Of a DNA stretch of 20,699 nucleotides, positions 1 to 9,038 are shown piece by piece. The first letter of the stretch is position 1, and each line of letters begins with the position of its first letter. The position numbers were made by a program, and so were the translations under genes. Below the pieces are notes generated by a model, which was not told where the DNA came from, did no database searches, and worked only from the letters and a program-made list of their open reading frames with translations. This DNA is from a virus: the IMG/VR virus record IMGVR_UViG_3300046009_007786, positions 1 through 20,699 of that record. One strand, written 5' to 3'.

Positions 1-1
1 T

Positions 2-3000
2 GCCGATAACCGTGTAAACTATGGTGTATCAAAAGATTTAGTAGCCGATATCTTAAGAGATATGGGTATTAAAATCTATCAAAACAACTTCTCTACAAAC
101 GATTTATATTCAGCACTTTTAGGTTTTACACCTTCAGGTAGTTTATATAACTTACCTTACACGACTGGTTCATTACCAACACCTACGGGATATGAGTATA
201 TAAACACGTATATTACCGCATCAGCTACAGGTTCATTGGTACCGACCGAAGACATAAACGCTGAAATATATAAGCGCATATATGCTAACTTACCATACTT
301 ACTTAAGAAAAAAGGTACCACAGAAGGGTTAAAAGCTCTTGTTACTCTTTACGGTATTCCGGATACTATTTTACAAGTAAATGAATTTGGTGGACAAAAT
401 AAAATTATAGAAGATGATTATGATCTTTGGTTTGATCAATTTAACTATACTTTTAATACCCAAGGAACAAATTATGTAACATCTTCTTTCTCACTAAACT
501 CAGATTGGAATAGTGCGGATAACGTTCCGGCTGCTGTAGAATTTAGATTTAAAACAAATGGTTTACCAACAAATACAGGATACTACTCTCAAAGTTTATG
601 GTCAACTGATCAAGGTGCTCTTTTAAGATTAAGATACACTGGTTCGGGATATACAAGTGGTTCATACTCAGGTTCAATTCCAAATCCATACAATGAATTT
701 GCATTATTAGAATTCATTCCAGACGTTACTACACCTTCTACATCCGCAAGTGTTTATTTACCGATATTTGATGGAGGTTGGTGGTCTGTTTTAATTAACA
801 GATCAGCACAAGATTTTACCTTATATTCTGGTAATAAAAATTATTTAGGAAGTGATGCTAATTATGTAGCTTATCTTTCATCTTCTACAGTTACAGGAAA
901 TGATGCCCCATGGATTACGGGTAATATTGCTTACTTAGGATCTGGCTCATTAGGAAGATCATTCTCAGGTTCATTACAAGAATATAGATTTTATACAGAA
1001 ACATTAAATACATCTTCGTTTGAGGACTATATAATGTATCCATACTCTATTGATGCAAATGGTGTCAATACAGCTCCGGATGTATTAGCTTTTAGAGCAA
1101 CTTTAGGAGGAGAATTATATACATCTTCAATTTCAGTACATCCTAAAGTGACAGGTTCTTGGACAATTACTCAATCGTTTAGTAATAGTACGAGCACATT
1201 TAAATTTATTCAAGATTCTACTACTTTTACAGCTAATACGGAAAGTGTTTATCCAAACCAATTCCCCGCAGGTATTAAAAACCGAGTATCTAATAAAGTA
1301 AGACAACAAAACGAGGTTTTACCTTATAGTGGAAGTAACGAATCAAACCTACCCCAAAATACAGCTTTATCCCCATTTATTTCAGTACAACAAAATGTAC
1401 CAGCAAGTGGATCTTATACTCCAAACATTGATTATGTTGAGGTAGCATTTTCACCTCAAAACGAAATTAACAATGATATTGCTGGTCAATTAGGGTACTT
1501 TAACTTAGGTGACTATATTGGTGATCCAAGATTAGTATCTTCTTCAGCAGAAACATACCCTGAATTAGATGCTTTACGCGATTATTATTTTGACAAATAC
1601 ACTTCAAATTATAATATTTGGGATTATATAAGACTTATCAAATACTTTGATAACTCTTTATTTAAAATGATCGCTGACTGGACACCAGCAAGAACAGATT
1701 TAGCTTCAGGGATTGTAATTAAACAAACCACCTTAGAAAGAAACAAATATCCTGTTCCACAACTCGATACAGAAACTACAACTTCTTTCTATAGCGGAAG
1801 TACATGGAACACACCAGGTGTATATCAAAACATTGAATATACTGGTTCAATCAACATGTACGAGATAACAGGTTCTACTGGTATTACAATGCCATCTTTG
1901 GTTCCAACCAATAACTTTAGACCAGTAACATCAAGCACAGGTCAAACATATATTGCTCAATATGGTACTCCTTTAAACCCCATGTTAAACCTAACCCAAA
2001 GTTGGTTAGGTAGTACACCATCTTTAAGTGGTTCTGTAGCATTTACTCAAAGCAATGCTCAAGAATTCTTTAACGGTGAATTAAGTGGTTCAAATTTAGT
2101 AGTTGAAGATGGTGAATTAAATCCACTCAACCCAGTAAAACATGCTTCAACCCAATTATTAACTTATAATATTACAGGTTCTAATGATGTTATAAACGGT
2201 ACAGGATACCCAGCAATCGGAAACATATATTGGGCATTTACTGAAGGAACATCTGGAGGAGTACTTACAACAAAAGATTATGTTAATGAAATTTGGATTA
2301 ATGAAACAAGTAATAATAGTATTGATATATTAAATGCTTTAGAAAATTTCCAAGTTGGTGATGTTATTAATTTTAATGTAAAATATAATTTTTTTGACGG
2401 ATTAGTATCACCTCCTATCACTAAAAATATTATTACTCCTATTGAATCTATTACTCCTATAACAGCGGATGTTTGGAGAATAGGTCTTCCCTTTAACAGT
2501 AGTACTACTATTAATAATGATAACTTTACATTTACTGTTCTCTATAATTCAGGTAGCAGCAATGTAGTATTAAATCCATTTCTAAATGATGTAGAAAATT
2601 ATTCTGTATCAGAATACAATCCTTTAATCAATAATGCTGTTGAAAGTAGACCGAATGCTGAGTTTTTTGACGTTGATTTTTCAACTAACGCTATTACAGC
2701 GGTAAATGGTCAAAACATTATTAGTGCCTCTAGAGGTTCTGGTAGTGCAACACCTTCAACAGTCCCTGCTTCAAATTACACAACTGCAAGGATTGCAGTA
2801 CCAAGATATATTGGCAAAGAATTAACCTCAGCAAGATTAAATGAATGGACTGAAGGTGATACTTCTTATGGTAAAACAGCCAATGTAAGTAATCCTGAAA
2901 CTAATTTTGTATACTTTAACTATGTCGGAGGTAGCTCACCAGAATGGGGTAACCAAAACCAAGATAGAACAATTGTAAATATTCGTTATATCATTGATCA

Positions 3001-4225
3001 AAACGGAAATGTAACTAAACCAATTAACGATTCATCAGGTATTAATTTAGGTACAATCCAACAAACATTTGAAGAAGATAAAAATGCTACTTTAGTATTA
3101 GATGATAACGACACATTTGGGGTAAATTTAAATGCATTAAATGGTTCATGGCCTATTTTTAAAAGTGGATATAGAATTGAACCTATTATTTATACTCAAA
3201 CTGCTAGCTATGATAATAATGGTAACATTATTGCTTTTGGTTTTACAAGTTCTATAAATTTTACTCAAGGTCAACAAGGTCCTACAGCATCTGTTAACGA
3301 TTATCAAATGACAACATTTGGGGTTGGTGGACAACAAATAGACAATATTGGTCTTCCAATTAGAATTGATTTTGATTCACCTTTTATATTAGGAGCATCA
3401 GCAAGTTTCTTCCCAGGATCTTCAGATGAATATTATAAACCCACCGGCTCGATTAGTAGTTTGTCTGGTTCAGGTGTTGTGTTAACTTTACAAGCATATT
3501 TAGAATCTACAAATTATTATTTAGCAAGAGCAACATATGCTATTCAAAAATCTACAAATGGTGGTTCTTCTTGGACAACTATAGCTACAAGACAAATTAA
3601 TTATCAAAATAGTAGAACAGGAACTGTAACATATGTTGAAAACAATGCTACAACATCTTCATTATATCGTGTAGCTTGTACAACTTATCAAAATGATAAT
3701 CCTTACGATTACGATATTGTAGAATTAAACGAAAATACTTACTTTAAAGTAACCCAAACACCACTTCCAGGTACTGGTATTTGTACTGCTTTCTGGAGAA
3801 CAGGATCGGCATCTAATATATTACAAGCTAGTCCTTCAGCTGGTGGATTAAACCAATTTTACGGTCAACGTCAAACAAGTATTGAAAGAAGTGGATTTAA
3901 TCCTATCGTAAATGATTTTGAATTGCAACCATATGATGAAATTAGATTCCAAGGAACAGAAAATTTAGCATTTGCAATTACTCGGGTTTACAGCTCTGCT
4001 AGTATTGTAACTTTAGATCTTGATGGAAATATTCCTACTGGAACTGATTTAAATTATTTTTTTGTAAGAAGATATGTTGGAGACCCTTCCAGTATTATTC
4101 TAGAGGTTGATAAACCCGCTGGTGGAAGTAGTGGTGGAGTATTAAAACCTCAATATCTTTCTTCCACACTAGAATCTAACTTGGATACAATAATCCAAAA
4201 CCTAAAAAACCAAAATTTAATATAA
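2..4225 (+). CDS. Large tail/baseplate-associated structural protein with LamG-like segment (5' end outside window)
   Basis: The reading frame is open from the first bases of the window, so the ATG at 62 is only an internal methionine and the true start lies upstream. At least 1,407 residues are visible. Numbering from that Met, residues about 68-110 hold a motif with NLPYLLKKKGTTEGLKAL followed by YGIP, which I recall from large structural proteins of marine T4-like phages. Residues about 120-320 resemble a LamG/concanavalin-like beta-sandwich, ending in a segment with GSLQEYRFY. The rest is rich in Ser, Thr, Gly, Asn and Tyr, with many TGS/SGS turns, as in secreted or fibrous beta-rich virion proteins. 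The gene leads a run of structural genes. I infer a tail or baseplate periphery role, perhaps glycan or host-surface binding; the exact T4 counterpart is not clear. There are no transmembrane segments or catalytic motifs that I can see. Confidence 0.75.
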   Translation, partial: ADNRVNYGVSKDLVADILRDMGIKIYQNNFSTNDLYSALLGFTPSGSLYNLPYTTGSLPTPTGYEYINTYITASATGSLVPTEDINAEIYKRIYANLPYLLKKKGTTEGLKALVTLYGIPDTILQVNEFGGQNKIIEDDYDLWFDQFNYTFNTQGTNYVTSSFSLNSDWNSADNVPAAVEFRFKTNGLPTNTGYYSQSLWSTDQGALLRLRYTGSGYTSGSYSGSIPNPYNEFALLEFIPDVTTPSTSASVYLPIFDGGWWSVLINRSAQDFTLYSGNKNYLGSDANYVAYLSSSTVTGNDAPWITGNIAYLGSGSLGRSFSGSLQEYRFYTETLNTSSFEDYIMYPYSIDANGVNTAPDVLAFRATLGGELYTSSISVHPKVTGSWTITQSFSNSTSTFKFIQDSTTFTANTESVYPNQFPAGIKNRVSNKVRQQNEVLPYSGSNESNLPQNTALSPFISVQQNVPASGSYTPNIDYVEVAFSPQNEINNDIAGQLGYFNLGDYIGDPRLVSSSAETYPELDALRDYYFDKYTSNYNIWDYIRLIKYFDNSLFKMIADWTPARTDLASGIVIKQTTLERNKYPVPQLDTETTTSFYSGSTWNTPGVYQNIEYTGSINMYEITGSTGITMPSLVPTNNFRPVTSSTGQTYIAQYGTPLNPMLNLTQSWLGSTPSLSGSVAFTQSNAQEFFNGELSGSNLVVEDGELNPLNPVKHASTQLLTYNITGSNDVINGTGYPAIGNIYWAFTEGTSGGVLTTKDYVNEIWINETSNNSIDILNALENFQVGDVINFNVKYNFFDGLVSPPITKNIITPIESITPITADVWRIGLPFNSSTTINNDNFTFTVLYNSGSSNVVLNPFLNDVENYSVSEYNPLINNAVESRPNAEFFDVDFSTNAITAVNGQNIISASRGSGSATPSTVPASNYTTARIAVPRYIGKELTSARLNEWTEGDTSYGKTANVSNPETNFVYFNYVGGSSPEWGNQNQDRTIVNIRYIIDQNGNVTKPINDSSGINLGTIQQTFEEDKNATLVLDDNDTFGVNLNALNGSWPIFKSGYRIEPIIYTQTASYDNNGNIIAFGFTSSINFTQGQQGPTASVNDYQMTTFGVGGQQIDNIGLPIRIDFDSPFILGASASFFPGSSDEYYKPTGSISSLSGSGVVLTLQAYLESTNYYLARATYAIQKSTNGGSSWTTIATRQINYQNSRTGTVTYVENNATTSSLYRVACTTYQNDNPYDYDIVELNENTYFKVTQTPLPGTGICTAFWRTGSASNILQASPSAGGLNQFYGQRQTSIERSGFNPIVNDFELQPYDEIRFQGTENLAFAITRVYSSASIVTLDLDGNIPTGTDLNYFFVRRYVGDPSSIILEVDKPAGGSSGGVLKPQYLSSTLESNLDTIIQNLKNQNLI

Positions 4226-4238
4226 AGTCAAACTCATA

Positions 4239-4250
4239 TATATTTATAAC
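4239..4250 (+). promoter_or_regulatory. Putative phage promoter or processing motif before the 4269 gene
   Basis: The sequence TATATTTATAAC lies in the 43-base gap between two structural genes, 18 bases before the ATG at 4269. Near-identical copies in the same orientation precede the genes at 9849, 16508 and 20430. Its core TATTTATA is the reverse complement of the T4 late promoter TATAAATA, and TATATTTA is one base from the Bacteroidota -7 element TAnnTTTG. No -33 TTG is visible here. Function is inferred from position and repetition only. Confidence 0.5.
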
Positions 4251-4268
4251 AAAAACATTTAATTTAAA

Positions 4269-4931
4269 ATGGGATATTTAAACAATTCAGTAGTAACAGT
4301 AGATGCTATTTTAACTGACACAGGTCGCCAACTGCTAGCTCAAAATGATGGACAATTCAGAATCACTCAGTTTGCTTTAGCTGATGACGAAATCGATTAT
4401 ACTCTTTATAATCCAAACCACCCTTCAGGTTCAGCTTACTACGGTGAAGCAATTCAAAATATGCCTTTGTTAGAGGCGTTTCCTCAATCAACACAGGTAA
4501 TGAAGTATAAATTAGTTACTTTACCTCGAGGTACAGCTAAAATGCCTATTCTTGACTTGGGTTATAGTGCTATCGTTATTAAACAAGGTGCTTCATTAGC
4601 AATTACTCCTCAAACATTAAACTACTTAGGTGGAAATACTTATGAAACAGCCGGATACACAGCAACTATCTCAGACGTTAGATTGTTTAGTCAATTTGAA
4701 GGTGTAGGTATAGATACTCCCGCTGTTCAAGCCCTTAATTTATCTAATGCAACTCAAACATTAGGCACTTCAGTATCAAGAACAGTAGTAGGTACTACAA
4801 TTAACTTAAGAGCAACTACCATTAACACACTGTTCGGTTCAAATACTCAATTACAAGCTACATTAACCGTAGAAGGTAGAGATTCAGGTGCTCGCCTAAC
4901 CATCCCAGTAACAGTAACTAAAGTATCTTAA
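4269..4931 (+). CDS. Conserved phage virion structural protein (220 aa)
   Basis: The N-terminus (MGYLNNSVVTVDAILTDTGR, then a segment containing ITQFALADDEIDYTLYNP) matches a pattern I recall from a conserved structural protein of marine T4-like phages, where it sits among tail genes. Residues 1-110 form the conserved part, with PLLEAFP, MKYKLVTLPRGT and LPILDLGY-like stretches. Residues about 150-220 are Thr/Ser/Asn-rich and beta-strand-like, ending in LTIPVTVTKVS, which could be an Ig-like fold. It is the first gene after a 43-base gap carrying the repeated ATATTTATAAC motif, so it probably starts a transcription unit. The start has no Shine-Dalgarno; the leader is A/T-rich. The role in the virion is inferred from context. 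No enzyme motif is present. Confidence 0.7.
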   Translation: MGYLNNSVVTVDAILTDTGRQLLAQNDGQFRITQFALADDEIDYTLYNPNHPSGSAYYGEAIQNMPLLEAFPQSTQVMKYKLVTLPRGTAKMPILDLGYSAIVIKQGASLAITPQTLNYLGGNTYETAGYTATISDVRLFSQFEGVGIDTPAVQALNLSNATQTLGTSVSRTVVGTTINLRATTINTLFGSNTQLQATLTVEGRDSGARLTIPVTVTKVS

Positions 4932-4941
4932 AACATAGACT

Positions 4942-5994
4942 ATGTCATTTAAAAGATTTGAAGCAGACGATTTTGTAGTAAGCACAGATGCTATTTCATC
5001 TACATTGTGGTCAACTAATGCCCCTGCCTTAGCCGCAGTATTTACCTCATCAACACAAGTTGCTAGTTCTAATGGTAACTATTATTTAAACATATATGAT
5101 ACTGCAGCTACAAGTTCAGTACAGTTTGCTATTGCTTATGGTAATAGTAATGGTAGTGGTAGTTTAGTATATAATACTGCAGTAAACGGTTTATCTCCTA
5201 CCTCTACAATTTATGGTCAGTGGCAGGATTTAGTGATCGGTGATGAAAATACAAATTTCACTTTTGGTGGAATTACATCTTCAGAATTTTTTGCTATAAC
5301 TTTTGAAAGAGCAAGATACAAAGATTCATTATTCTTAGGATCACTTTCATTAACCTTATCTGGTTCTGGAACTGGTGGTGCAATTACATTAACTGATAAT
5401 AGCAATTATGTAACATCAGTTCAATTCACTGAAGCTGGTAGAGTATTTCAATTAATTACAGGTTCATCAGGTGTTATATCTGCTGGAGCTTTAAATACTG
5501 ATGGTTACAGTGCAAATTCAGGATCTTATGGTTGGTTACTACCAGATATTGGAACAATCATTTTAAATCCTAGAGCATTAGCTGCTCCTGCTATTAGTGG
5601 TGGTATTAACTTCCAATACAGCGGTTCAGCAACAGCATCAGCTGCTCCTAACGTTAGTCCTAATACATCGTTGTATGTAGCTTTAAGTTCATCTTTAGCT
5701 AATTTAGGTTCAACACGAGATTTTTATATTAATGCCCAAGAATCAATTACTTCAGACTACATCTTTGTAAGACCTAGAAGTTCAGAATACAACTACTCAG
5801 AAAATCCATCATTCATTTCAGGTTCAACCGGTGAAGTATTATATAGTGATTTTATTAATAATCCACAAACATATATTACTACTGTAGGGTTGTACAATGA
5901 TGCTAACCAGTTGTTAGCCGTAGCAAAATTATCAAGACCCTTATTAAAAGACTTTACCAAAGAAGCTTTAGTTCGTGTTAAGTTAGATTTCTAA
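4942..5994 (+). CDS. Phage structural protein, paralogous C-terminal domain (copy 1)
   Basis: This 350-residue protein starts 10 bases after the previous stop. The N-terminus (MSFKRFEADDFVVSTDAIS) is followed by long Ser/Thr/Gly/Asn-rich beta-like sequence. Residues about 282-333 contain EYNYSENPSFISGS and TTVGLYNDANQLLAVAKLS. The next gene ends with the same pattern (EYNFSLNPSIISGS and TTVGLYNEAQQLLAIGKLS), so the two are paralogous at least in this domain. I recall the same C-terminal motif in structural proteins of marine myophages. Together with the neighbours this suggests a tail or baseplate component. No signal peptide, membrane segment or catalytic residues are apparent. The product is a confident coding gene, but its exact position in the virion cannot be read from sequence. 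Confidence 0.7.
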   Translation: MSFKRFEADDFVVSTDAISSTLWSTNAPALAAVFTSSTQVASSNGNYYLNIYDTAATSSVQFAIAYGNSNGSGSLVYNTAVNGLSPTSTIYGQWQDLVIGDENTNFTFGGITSSEFFAITFERARYKDSLFLGSLSLTLSGSGTGGAITLTDNSNYVTSVQFTEAGRVFQLITGSSGVISAGALNTDGYSANSGSYGWLLPDIGTIILNPRALAAPAISGGINFQYSGSATASAAPNVSPNTSLYVALSSSLANLGSTRDFYINAQESITSDYIFVRPRSSEYNYSENPSFISGSTGEVLYSDFINNPQTYITTVGLYNDANQLLAVAKLSRPLLKDFTKEALVRVKLDF

Positions 5995-5999
5995 AATGA

Positions 6000-6980
6000 A
6001 TGAGCGCATACAAACAATTTTTAGCATCTGACATTACAATTGTCCCCTTTGAAGTTAACAAGTCGTTTAACTATCAAGGGGCAGCTGCTTTGACAGGTTC
6101 GTATGTTGCTATTGATAGATTTTTAGGAAAAAACATTACAGGATCTATTTTTGATCCCCTAACAGACCCTACAACCGGTCAAGTATCTACTCAATATCAA
6201 CGTTTAGTATATGATTCAATTGAAGAACTATACTATTCAAATTATTTAACCTCAAGCTATGGTGATTCTGTAAATACAGGAAGTATATTCCCTGGTAGTG
6301 ATACAGCAGGAAATGTTTTAGTAGGTACAACACCCTCAGACGGTAGATATTTTAATTATCTTCAAACAACTTTAACTTTTGAAAGATATTTTCCAACAGC
6401 ATCAAACTCTGAAATTGGAGTAATATCTATCCCTTCTCGCTTATTCGGTAATTATATCCAACCAGGTTCATTTAGGTGGATTGCTGAAAGTGGTTCAATT
6501 TATGATGATGGAGAAGGTAACCTAATATTTTCTTCATCACAACAAATTTGCGGACAAATAATATATACTCATGGTATTGCTGTAATTACAAGTGATAGTA
6601 CCCCAGGACAAGATACTTATGGAACTGCAACTTATGGTTCTTCTTTGTATGGGGTTGGAGATGCAGTTGTTGTTGAAAACTTTGTTACATCATCTAATGT
6701 AACATGTTCGTTTTCTTCTTCTCTTACAATTTACGAAACCCAATACAAGTGTACAATTAGAGAAAACGAATACAATTTTAGTTTAAACCCATCTATAATC
6801 TCAGGTTCAACTGATGGAACAACTTACGGATTTGTTACAGCATCTTATTTTAGTCCATATGTTACAACAGTAGGACTTTATAATGAAGCCCAACAATTAT
6901 TAGCGATAGGAAAGTTATCACAACCACTTCCAACATCACCTACAACAGACACTACAATACTTATAAACATAGATAGATAA
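6000..6980 (+). CDS. Phage structural protein, paralogous C-terminal domain (copy 2)
   Basis: This 326-residue protein begins 5 bases after the upstream stop, with MSAYKQFLASDITIVPFEVN. The middle part is Ser/Thr/Gly/Tyr-rich with predicted strands (for example TYGTATYGSSLYGVGDAVVV). Residues about 257-309 repeat the C-terminal domain of the gene before it: EYNFSLNPSIISGS, TTVGLYNEAQQLLAIGKLS. The N-terminal halves are much less alike, which fits an old duplication with the C-terminal domain kept as an assembly or attachment module. An overlapping ATG at 5996 is in another frame and closes after 11 codons, so the start at 6000 is preferred. Virion role is inferred from the paralogue and the block. 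Confidence 0.7.
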   Translation: MSAYKQFLASDITIVPFEVNKSFNYQGAAALTGSYVAIDRFLGKNITGSIFDPLTDPTTGQVSTQYQRLVYDSIEELYYSNYLTSSYGDSVNTGSIFPGSDTAGNVLVGTTPSDGRYFNYLQTTLTFERYFPTASNSEIGVISIPSRLFGNYIQPGSFRWIAESGSIYDDGEGNLIFSSSQQICGQIIYTHGIAVITSDSTPGQDTYGTATYGSSLYGVGDAVVVENFVTSSNVTCSFSSSLTIYETQYKCTIRENEYNFSLNPSIISGSTDGTTYGFVTASYFSPYVTTVGLYNEAQQLLAIGKLSQPLPTSPTTDTTILINIDR

Positions 6981-6982
6981 TT

Positions 6983-7618
6983 ATGGCAACTTTAGATCCA
7001 TCAAATATAACAACAGGTAATATAATCCAAGCATCCGATATAGCTCAACTATATTCAGCTTTTGGTACTGGATCCTCTAATATTACTGGGTTAAGCATGA
7101 CAGGTAGTATAACTAATGCTACAACAGCAGCAACAGCTTCATCTGCTACTAATCTTGTAGTAGCAAGTACTGCTTCAGGAGTTTACTATCCTATAGTTGT
7201 TGATGGAACAGGAACCAAACCACCTAAAACAGTTTCTACTTTTGAACTTTCAGGTAGTGTATTAAATAATATTACTGCTTCACGAGCTATTACATCTTCA
7301 TTTTCTTTAAATTCTAATGCTACCCAAATTAATGGTCAATCTTATGATGGAGGATCAGGAGTAGTCTCAGGCGATTTTAAATTTATTGCTGGTAAAACAG
7401 CTATAACTGCTGGTTCAGCAACAAGCAGTGTATTTCCTGTTTTGGCCGGAAAAACATTAGGTACAAATGCTTGGATTACAGCAAATTACGCACTTACATC
7501 AGGACCTTCAGATGCTGTTATTGTAACTTCAATTTCAAGTAGTGGAGCTATTTTATTTGATAATAATTCTCCTGGTGCTCCAACTGGAACTGTAATATTT
7601 ACAGGTATATACATTTAA
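6983..7618 (+). CDS. Low-complexity fibre-like structural protein (211 aa)
   Basis: The protein starts two bases after the previous stop. The N-terminus (MATLDPSNITTGNIIQASDI, then AQLYSAF) resembles the attachment end of phage fibre-like proteins, where residues similar to TxGNTIxAsDI often appear. Residues about 35-70 are Ala/Thr/Ser-rich (TNATTAATASSATN), and the remainder is beta-like with many Ser and Gly. The C-terminal part (about 145-211) reads like a compact beta domain ending in TGTVIFTGIYI. Context at the end of the structural block suggests a small tail fibre or decoration protein. I do not recognise a specific family, and no enzymatic residues are seen. Confidence 0.6.
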   Translation: MATLDPSNITTGNIIQASDIAQLYSAFGTGSSNITGLSMTGSITNATTAATASSATNLVVASTASGVYYPIVVDGTGTKPPKTVSTFELSGSVLNNITASRAITSSFSLNSNATQINGQSYDGGSGVVSGDFKFIAGKTAITAGSATSSVFPVLAGKTLGTNAWITANYALTSGPSDAVIVTSISSSGAILFDNNSPGAPTGTVIFTGIYI

Positions 7619-7634
7619 TAAAAAAAAATAATTT

Positions 7635-8096
7635 ATGGAAAATTGGTTATATAAAAATAAGGAGGTTATCTCTATGGAGGATTTACCTCAAAACGCTTTT
7701 GGTTTTATATACGTAACTACACATATACCGAGTGGGGTATCGTATCTTGGAAAGAAGGCGTTATATCACAACGTTAAACGCAAATTAACGAAGAAAGAAT
7801 TAGCAGAGCAAACCGGCCGAGGTCGCAAACCAACAACTCAAGTTGTTCAAAAAGAAAGCGATTGGAAAACATATTTCGGTTCTGCTAAACCAATTCAAGA
7901 GCTAATCAAATCTGGTAAGCAAGACGAATTAAAACGAGAAATTCTACAAGTAGTTGACAATAAAAAATTGTTAACTTATTACGAGTGTAAATATCTTTTT
8001 ATGATGGGTGTTTTAGAACATCCCGAACTTTATTTCAACGACAACATTTTGGGAAAATTTTTCTCACGTGACTTTGGTTCTCCAAAAGAGGATTAA
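7635..8096 (+). CDS. GIY-YIG-like phage nuclease (153 aa)
   Basis: The GIY-YIG pair appears as F24-I25-Y26 and Y37-L38-G39 with K40-K41 after it. Residues ESDWKTYFGS (74-83) and KREIL (100-104) match a family I recall in T4-like phages. A Glu in YYECKYL (E117) and Asn in YFNDNILG (N135/N137) are in the right order for the catalytic Glu and Asn of GIY-YIG enzymes. Such proteins cut DNA as homing or repair-type nucleases; the specific role here is unknown. I keep the first ATG because the family often carries an NWLYxxKE-like N-terminus. However, a near-perfect Shine-Dalgarno at 7658-7670 sits 8 bases before an in-frame ATG at 7674, which would give a 140-aa form keeping the whole domain. The gene is followed 12 bases later by the primase. 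Confidence 0.65.
   Translation: MENWLYKNKEVISMEDLPQNAFGFIYVTTHIPSGVSYLGKKALYHNVKRKLTKKELAEQTGRGRKPTTQVVQKESDWKTYFGSAKPIQELIKSGKQDELKREILQVVDNKKLLTYYECKYLFMMGVLEHPELYFNDNILGKFFSRDFGSPKED
7658..7670 (+). promoter_or_regulatory. Near-perfect internal Shine-Dalgarno-like sequence
   Basis: TAAGGAGGTTATC matches the complement of a typical 16S rRNA 3' end (TAAGGAGGTGATC) at 12 of 13 positions. GGAGG ends 8 bases before an in-frame ATG at 7674. It lies inside the first 13 codons of the nuclease gene (encoding NKEVIS), so it may be chance or may drive a shorter product. No comparable sequence was seen before other genes in the window. Confidence 0.4.
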
Positions 8097-8108
8097 TATA
8101 TTGTCGTT

Positions 8109-9038
8109 ATGATAAATCAATCTCTAGTATCACTGGCTAACTCTGTACTTGGTACAGGTAAGGCAACAGCAAGAGGTAACTATGCTTACCACTGTCCGCT
8201 GTGCCACCATGCAAAGCCAAAACTAGAGATCAACATGACCGAAAATACTAAAGGCGAAAACGCTTGGCATTGTTGGGTTTGTGATAAAAAAGGTAAAAAA
8301 TTATATCAATTATTTAAAGCAGTAGAAGTTTCACCTGAAATAATGGCTGAATTAAAAGCTATTGTAAAATATACTGGACCTGAAACAGATGTTAAAGTTG
8401 AAGAAAAACTTAAATTACCTAAAGAATTTCAACCCTTAACCAACATCCAGAAATCAAATATTATTGGAAGACACGCTTTAGCATATTTAAAATCTCGTGG
8501 CATTACAGAAGAAGATATACTTAAATATGGTATTGGATATTGTGAAACAGGTCGTTATGCTAATATGGTTATTATTCCTTCTTTTGATGCTAAAGGAAAT
8601 ATAAACTACTTTACAGGAAGATCGTTTGAAAAAGAACCATCTGTAAAATATAGAAACCCAACAGTATCTCGTGATATTATCCCATTTGAATTGTTTATTA
8701 ATTGGGATTTACCTTTGATATTGTGTGAGGGTCCCTTTGATGCTATTGCTATTAAACGAAACGTTATACCACTTTTAGGTAAAAATATACAATCAAACTT
8801 AATGAAGAAGATCGTTATGTCTTCTGTCGAAAAAATATACATTGCTCTTGACCGTGATGCCCAAAAACAGGCGTTGGACTTTTGTGAAAAACTTATGAAT
8901 GAAGGTAAAGAAGTATATTTAGTAGACATGAGAGATAAAGATCCAAGCGAAATGGGGTTCGCTGGCTTCACTAATCTTATACAAGAAACTTACCCTTTAA
9001 CCTTCTCGGGTTTACTTGAGAAAAAACTTTTCCTATGA
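8109..9038 (+). CDS. DNA primase, T4 gp61-like (CHC2 zinc finger plus TOPRIM)
   Basis: The 309-residue protein has an N-terminal zinc-binding motif with C29-x2-C32 and C55-x2-C58 (YHCPLC and WHCWVC), as in CHC2-type primases. A linker is followed by LKSRGITEEDILKYGIGYCE, typical of the primase core N-terminal part, and then a TOPRIM fold. E207-G208 lie in LILCEGPFDAI and D248-x-D250 in YIALDRDAQ, the metal-binding Glu and DxD of TOPRIM. Primases make RNA primers for lagging-strand synthesis. The length is close to T4 gp61 (342 aa), and with the phage context gp61-type is the best assignment. It sits between a GIY-YIG-like nuclease and a PD-(D/E)XK nuclease, and its last 4 bases overlap the latter's start codon (ATGA). 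No helicase domain is fused. Confidence 0.85.
   Translation: MINQSLVSLANSVLGTGKATARGNYAYHCPLCHHAKPKLEINMTENTKGENAWHCWVCDKKGKKLYQLFKAVEVSPEIMAELKAIVKYTGPETDVKVEEKLKLPKEFQPLTNIQKSNIIGRHALAYLKSRGITEEDILKYGIGYCETGRYANMVIIPSFDAKGNINYFTGRSFEKEPSVKYRNPTVSRDIIPFELFINWDLPLILCEGPFDAIAIKRNVIPLLGKNIQSNLMKKIVMSSVEKIYIALDRDAQKQALDFCEKLMNEGKEVYLVDMRDKDPSEMGFAGFTNLIQETYPLTFSGLLEKKLFL

Noticed and set aside
4239-4250. Reading the motif as a T4-type late promoter on the minus strand
   Set aside because: TATAAATA would drive transcription away from the downstream gene and antisense to the upstream gene at every copy; consistent same-strand placement before genes makes a + strand role more likely, though it is not proven.
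8606-8971. Reverse-strand open frame inside the primase gene
   Set aside because: It mirrors the primase coding sequence, lacks a recognisable domain, and the + strand protein has clear zinc-finger and TOPRIM motifs. No reverse gene is needed anywhere in the window.
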